Shown here: in pieces, positions 14,087 to 16,861 of the stretch
Numbering within the stretch: the first letter of the stretch is position 1
Layout: each line of letters opens with the position of its first letter
Made by a program: the position numbers and the translations under genes
The notes under the pieces: model-generated
What the model was told of the DNA's origin: nothing
The model's database searches: none
The model's input: the letters and a program-made list of their open reading frames with translations, nothing else
From: JAJXYP01 sp035541855
GTDB lineage: Bacteria; Patescibacteriota; Minisyncoccia; UBA6257; 2-01-FULL-56-20
Assembly: GCA_035541855.1 (NCBI GenBank)
Contig: DATKMM010000005.1
Coordinates: 1 to 16,861, forward strand
Direction of reading: 5' to 3'
DNA length: 16,861 nt

Positions 14087-14955
14087 AGGACCGTATTTGC
14101 GCGATACTGACCGCTTATAACTCCAGCACAGAGATCGGGCATAGCTTGGCCGCCATCATCCCCCAGGTCACCGATGTGGTCGTTATCGACGATCATTCCG
14201 ACCCGGAACACTTTGCCGCGCTCAAAAAAGTAATGGCCTCTTTCCCGTCGGCAACCATCATCCGCCATCCGGAAAATTATGGCTTGGGAAATGCCTTGAA
14301 CCACGGCTTACGGTACGCGCAGGAACATGGCTATCCCTGGGCCATGACCCTCGACGATAACAGCATAGCCGAGCCGGACATGGTGGCAAAGATGATGGCC
14401 GCGTATAGTGCTCTTCCGATTGGGAGACAGGACAAGATCGCCGTCCTCGCCCCAAATTACACCACCCTGAAAGGCCCTGTCTATCATGCCCCGGAGCCCC
14501 TTCCTATCACCACGACCATTACGGCCGGTGAGCTCGTCAAAACAGCCATATGGCAACAATTGGGAGGGTTCAACGAAACGCTCATAATTGGCGGCATTGA
14601 TCACGATTTTTCTTTCCGTGTTATCAAAGCCGGATATCAAACACTGCTCATTCCATCCGCGATGCTCCACGAAACACCAGGGCTAATCCCCATGGTCCAT
14701 TCACTGTTCGGAAAATCATTTATCGTACCTTCATATGGCCCATGGCGGTATTATTACACTTACCGAAACAATATTTTCCTTTATAAAAAATATTGGCGCG
14801 TTGTTCCCGGCTGGATAGCAAAAAACATCTTTTCGGATGCGCTCAATTTTGCAAAGATAATGATCTTTGAAGAGAACAGGTGGCAAAAGATGCGCATGGT
14901 TTCCCGAGGTGTCCGGGATGGATCACGGGGTCGTTCGGGAAAGATCGCTGCTTAG
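14083..14955 (+). CDS. GT2-family glycosyltransferase (rhamnosyltransferase-like)
   Basis: Inverting GT-A enzyme of 290 aa resembling the RfbN/WbbL-type subgroup. Motifs: CAILTAYNSS (6-15), VVIDDHSDPEH (33-43), PENYGLGNALNHGL (63-76), and LDDNS (90-94) where this subgroup usually has LDQDS. GGIDHDFSFRV follows in the acceptor/catalytic-base region. The second half contains a Tyr/Arg-rich RYYYTYRNN segment common in rhamnosyltransferases, then a basic tail. Rhamnose as donor would fit the neighbouring RmlA-like gene, but rmlBCD are not in view. Its ATG overlaps the flippase TGA by 4 bp, and its TAG overlaps the TAA of the convergent RmlA-like gene by 4 bp. Confidence 0.88.
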   Translation: MKDRICAILTAYNSSTEIGHSLAAIIPQVTDVVVIDDHSDPEHFAALKKVMASFPSATIIRHPENYGLGNALNHGLRYAQEHGYPWAMTLDDNSIAEPDMVAKMMAAYSALPIGRQDKIAVLAPNYTTLKGPVYHAPEPLPITTTITAGELVKTAIWQQLGGFNETLIIGGIDHDFSFRVIKAGYQTLLIPSAMLHETPGLIPMVHSLFGKSFIVPSYGPWRYYYTYRNNIFLYKKYWRVVPGWIAKNIFSDALNFAKIMIFEENRWQKMRMVSRGVRDGSRGRSGKIAA

Positions 14956-14963
14956 CGCTTTTT
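14946..14963 (+). terminator. Weak hairpin plus T5 at end of flippase-GT2 operon
   Basis: CGCT-GCTT-AGCG (14946-14957) could form a 4-bp stem, followed after one base by TTTTT (14959-14963), spanning the GT2 stop codon. The stem is short, so efficiency would be poor. It is the only terminator-like element at a plus-strand operon end in the window. Confidence 0.2.
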
Positions 14964-15668
14964 ACGTTCCGCTGCCCATTGCGCCGCGCGGAGCAATGAT
15001 TCGAACGTGCCCGCATCGGACCAAAATCCATCAACCATGGCAAATGAAAGTTTTCTTTCTTGTAAATATAAATTCTGGACATCAGTGATCTCGAGCTCGT
15101 TCCGAGCCGAAGGATGCAAGGTGCGAATTTTGCTGAACACGTCGGGATCGTAGAGATAAAGCCCCGTGATCGCGAGATCTGATTTCGGTACTGCGGGCTT
15201 CTCTTCGACGCGGACGATATTATCACCTTCCACTTCCGCAACCCCGAATCGATTTGCATCGGGAACCTGCTTCAGAAAAACCATGGCGCCTGAACGTCTT
15301 TCGAACACCTTGATAGCGCTCGAAAAATCGTCTTCAAAAATATTATCGCCGAGAATGACCGCCATCTTCCCGCCGTCGGCAAAATCTTCCGCCAGCGACA
15401 ATGCCTCGGCGATACCGCCGGAACTCTGCTGCAAGGCATAGGATAATTTCACGTCGAAATCCTTTCCCGACCCCAGAAAGTTCATAAATCCTCCGGCATG
15501 TTCCTTACCGCAGACCACCATGATCTCGCTAATACCTGCCTGCCTCAGGGTTGCGAGCGGATACATGACCATTGGACGGTCGTAGACCGGCAAAAGATGT
15601 TTGTTCGTAACATGCGTCAGCGGCCGCAACCGCGTTCCCAGACCGCCTGCCAAAATGATGCCTTTCAT
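14952..15668 (-). CDS. RmlA-like sugar-1-phosphate thymidylyl/uridylyltransferase, short form
   Basis: NTP-transferase enzyme of 238 aa, most like glucose-1-phosphate thymidylyltransferase. It has AGGLGTRLRPLT (7-18), the catalytic-region Lys23, GGIAEAL (84-90), GDNIF with metal ligand Asp108 (107-111), EEKP (155-158), ELEITDV (191-197) and WSDAGT (216-221). It is shorter than proteobacterial RmlA (about 290 aa): the C-terminal portion that shapes the allosteric site there is missing, as in compact RmlA homologues. The product is likely dTDP-glucose (or UDP-glucose), a precursor for rhamnose and other deoxysugars. It is coupled to the upstream GT2 gene by an ATGA overlap and meets the convergent GT2 gene with overlapping stops. 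Confidence 0.88.
   Translation of the reverse strand: MKGIILAGGLGTRLRPLTHVTNKHLLPVYDRPMVMYPLATLRQAGISEIMVVCGKEHAGGFMNFLGSGKDFDVKLSYALQQSSGGIAEALSLAEDFADGGKMAVILGDNIFEDDFSSAIKVFERRSGAMVFLKQVPDANRFGVAEVEGDNIVRVEEKPAVPKSDLAITGLYLYDPDVFSKIRTLHPSARNELEITDVQNLYLQERKLSFAMVDGFWSDAGTFESLLRAAQWAAERKKR
14977..14998. repeat. Imperfect hairpin inside the 3' end of the rmlA-like gene
   Basis: CATTGC (14977-14982) and GCAATG (14993-14998) are exact inverted repeats that flank the self-complementary octamer CCGCGCGG (14984-14991), with one G/A mismatch on each side of it. The structure lies 22 bp past the stop of the plus-strand GT2 gene. It lacks a T-run on either strand, so it is not a standard intrinsic terminator. 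Confidence 0.35.
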
Positions 15669-16822
15669 GAGCTTGTGAACCCGGCAGCCGTCAGGACATC
15701 TTCATATTTCCGGCGCGCGCTCCGATACTGTATTGAGCTTTGAACGTTCCGCAGCCATGGCGTTAAAAAGCTTGAGGCGAGATGCGCCTTCACGGAAAAC
15801 AATATCTTGATCCTGAACATCTTTGCCTTGACTTCATTTTGAACCTTCTCGTCGAAATCCGCCAGCGCGGCATTCCACGCGTCCATGAACTCTTTCTTTC
15901 GGTTCCGGATATACCCGTTGCGGCCAAAATAAACAATTTCTTCGTAACAATGCAAAAAATAATTTACCCAATCGACATCGGCATCAACGGGCCGGACCCC
16001 CACCATGGCGCGCATGGTCAAAAAATCATCAAAGTTCAAACTCTGGACCGATGGCACCTTTATGGGAACATGCCGATACCACGTCGGCATGTTCAAGGTA
16101 CGGAAATATCCTTCCGGTCCTTTTTGTAATGTCATAGCGCCATTACTGTTCTCAGCATTTTGCGATAACATAAGCGGTTCGCCGATGCTTGCAACTGCAT
16201 CGGTATATGAAAGGAAAAGGAAATCGGATGTATTATCCGGGGCAATAGGGAAAAATAACCTGCCGTGCTTCTTCCGAATACGCCCGGCAAGGTCCCGATG
16301 ATAGCAGGCATTCGGGAGAAGCGGAAAGCGCGGACTGACCCGTTCAGTTTTGGCATATTCAATAAGCAGATGATCCGTTTTTGATATGGCGACCCCCCGG
16401 GAAGCTATCCCGACCGGACGTACCGCTCTTGTTTTTATATCAAAAATATCATGACTCCATGCATACGCCTCTACACCCTTGGGAGCATATGTTCGTATGG
16501 CTTCCTCGATCTTTTTTAATGCTCCATTCCGGAATACGGTACGGTCGGTCAATATAAAAACATATTCACCAGTTGCTTTAGTGCTGGCAAATTCCCAATG
16601 ATCAGGCATGTTAAGTTCGCGGTCGGGACGGACATACCTCACCCGACGATCCCCCACGAACTCGTCAATAGCCCGCTTCGTTCGCTCGTCATTCCAGTTG
16701 TCCGAAACGATAAGCTCGTAATCTTCAGAGTCCTGCCATAAAACACTTTGTATTGCCTCCCGTAAAAGCTCTGGGCGATTCTTCGTGGGAAGCACGATGG
16801 AAAAAAATGGCTTTGGTTCCAT
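15665..16822 (-). CDS. GT2-family glycosyltransferase with altered DXD motif
   Basis: GT-A type protein of 385 aa. The N-terminus is family-typical: FFSIVLPTKNRPELL (6-20) and IVSDNWNDERT (38-48), followed by MPDHWEFA (72-79). At the metal-site strand the sequence is ILTDRTVF (90-97), so the DXD is reduced to T-D-R with only Asp93 left. The C-terminal 200 residues are Tyr/Trp-rich with no obvious transmembrane helix and match no motif I recognise. The ATG at 16822 is the first in frame after an in-frame TGA at 16856-16858. The gene is coupled to the RmlA-like gene by an ATGA overlap. Function is probably glycosyl transfer, but activity is less certain because of the motif change. Confidence 0.85.
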   Translation of the reverse strand: MEPKPFFSIVLPTKNRPELLREAIQSVLWQDSEDYELIVSDNWNDERTKRAIDEFVGDRRVRYVRPDRELNMPDHWEFASTKATGEYVFILTDRTVFRNGALKKIEEAIRTYAPKGVEAYAWSHDIFDIKTRAVRPVGIASRGVAISKTDHLLIEYAKTERVSPRFPLLPNACYHRDLAGRIRKKHGRLFFPIAPDNTSDFLFLSYTDAVASIGEPLMLSQNAENSNGAMTLQKGPEGYFRTLNMPTWYRHVPIKVPSVQSLNFDDFLTMRAMVGVRPVDADVDWVNYFLHCYEEIVYFGRNGYIRNRKKEFMDAWNAALADFDEKVQNEVKAKMFRIKILFSVKAHLASSFLTPWLRNVQSSIQYRSARRKYEDVLTAAGFTSS

Positions 16823-16841
16823 AAGTTTCGAGATCAGAGAG

Positions 16842-16847
16842 CCCTCC
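16842..16847 (-). promoter_or_regulatory. Shine-Dalgarno-like GGAGGG, badly spaced
   Basis: GGAGGG on the minus strand lies 19 nt before the ATG at 16822, too far for normal initiation there. An in-frame CTG at 16837-16835 sits 4 nt after it and could be a non-standard start adding five residues. Alternatively it serves nothing. The remaining bases to the window end hold an in-frame TGA but no recognisable gene. Confidence 0.2.
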
Positions 16848-16861
16848 AGACGACATCAAAT

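Overview
The window is one continuous surface-polysaccharide locus: 19 protein genes, almost no non-coding DNA, no RNA genes, insertion sequences or CRISPR. It encodes sugar-nucleotide synthesis, glycosyltransferases (one GT4, five GT2), a polyprenyl-phosphate sugar-1-phosphate transferase, a Wzx-type flippase and an FkbM methyltransferase. No Wzy polymerase, Wzz or rmlBCD is seen, so the locus probably continues past both ends. The organism is bacterial, GC-rich, and uses TGA as a stop. The very tight packing and scarce Shine-Dalgarno sequences would suit a small-genome lineage such as Patescibacteria/CPR, but that is only a guess; nothing here fixes the phylum.

Layout. (1) 1-4228, plus strand: GT4 (5' end outside the window), membrane-anchored GT2, sugar-1-phosphate transferase, extended-SDR epimerase. 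(2) 12594 down to 4225, minus strand: an 11-gene operon in the order FkbM methyltransferase, GT2, epimerase, HddA-type GHMP kinase, classical SDR, transaldolase, GmhA-type isomerase, GmhB-type phosphatase, HddC-type nucleotidyltransferase, GT2, small HIGH-motif nucleotidyltransferase. (3) 12614-14955, plus strand: Wzx flippase and GT2. (4) 16822 down to 14952, minus strand: GT2 and RmlA-like nucleotidyltransferase.

How it works together (inference from families and context). The transaldolase could supply sedoheptulose 7-phosphate, and GmhA, HddA, GmhB and HddC would then make GDP-D-glycero-alpha-D-manno-heptose. The SDR and the epimerase could modify this or another nucleotide sugar. The phosphotransferase loads the first sugar on the lipid carrier, the GTs extend it, FkbM may O-methylate it, and Wzx flips it across the membrane.

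Most unusual features: a recurrent -10-like hexamer exactly 6 nt before start codons (two perfect TATAAT boxes that contain the previous gene's stop codon), suggesting leaderless internal transcripts; a 19-bp divergent intergenic region with overlapping -10 boxes on both strands; two tail-to-tail gene pairs overlapping by 4 bp; and active-site departures in the SDR (no Ser at the catalytic position), GT4, SIS isomerase and one GT2.
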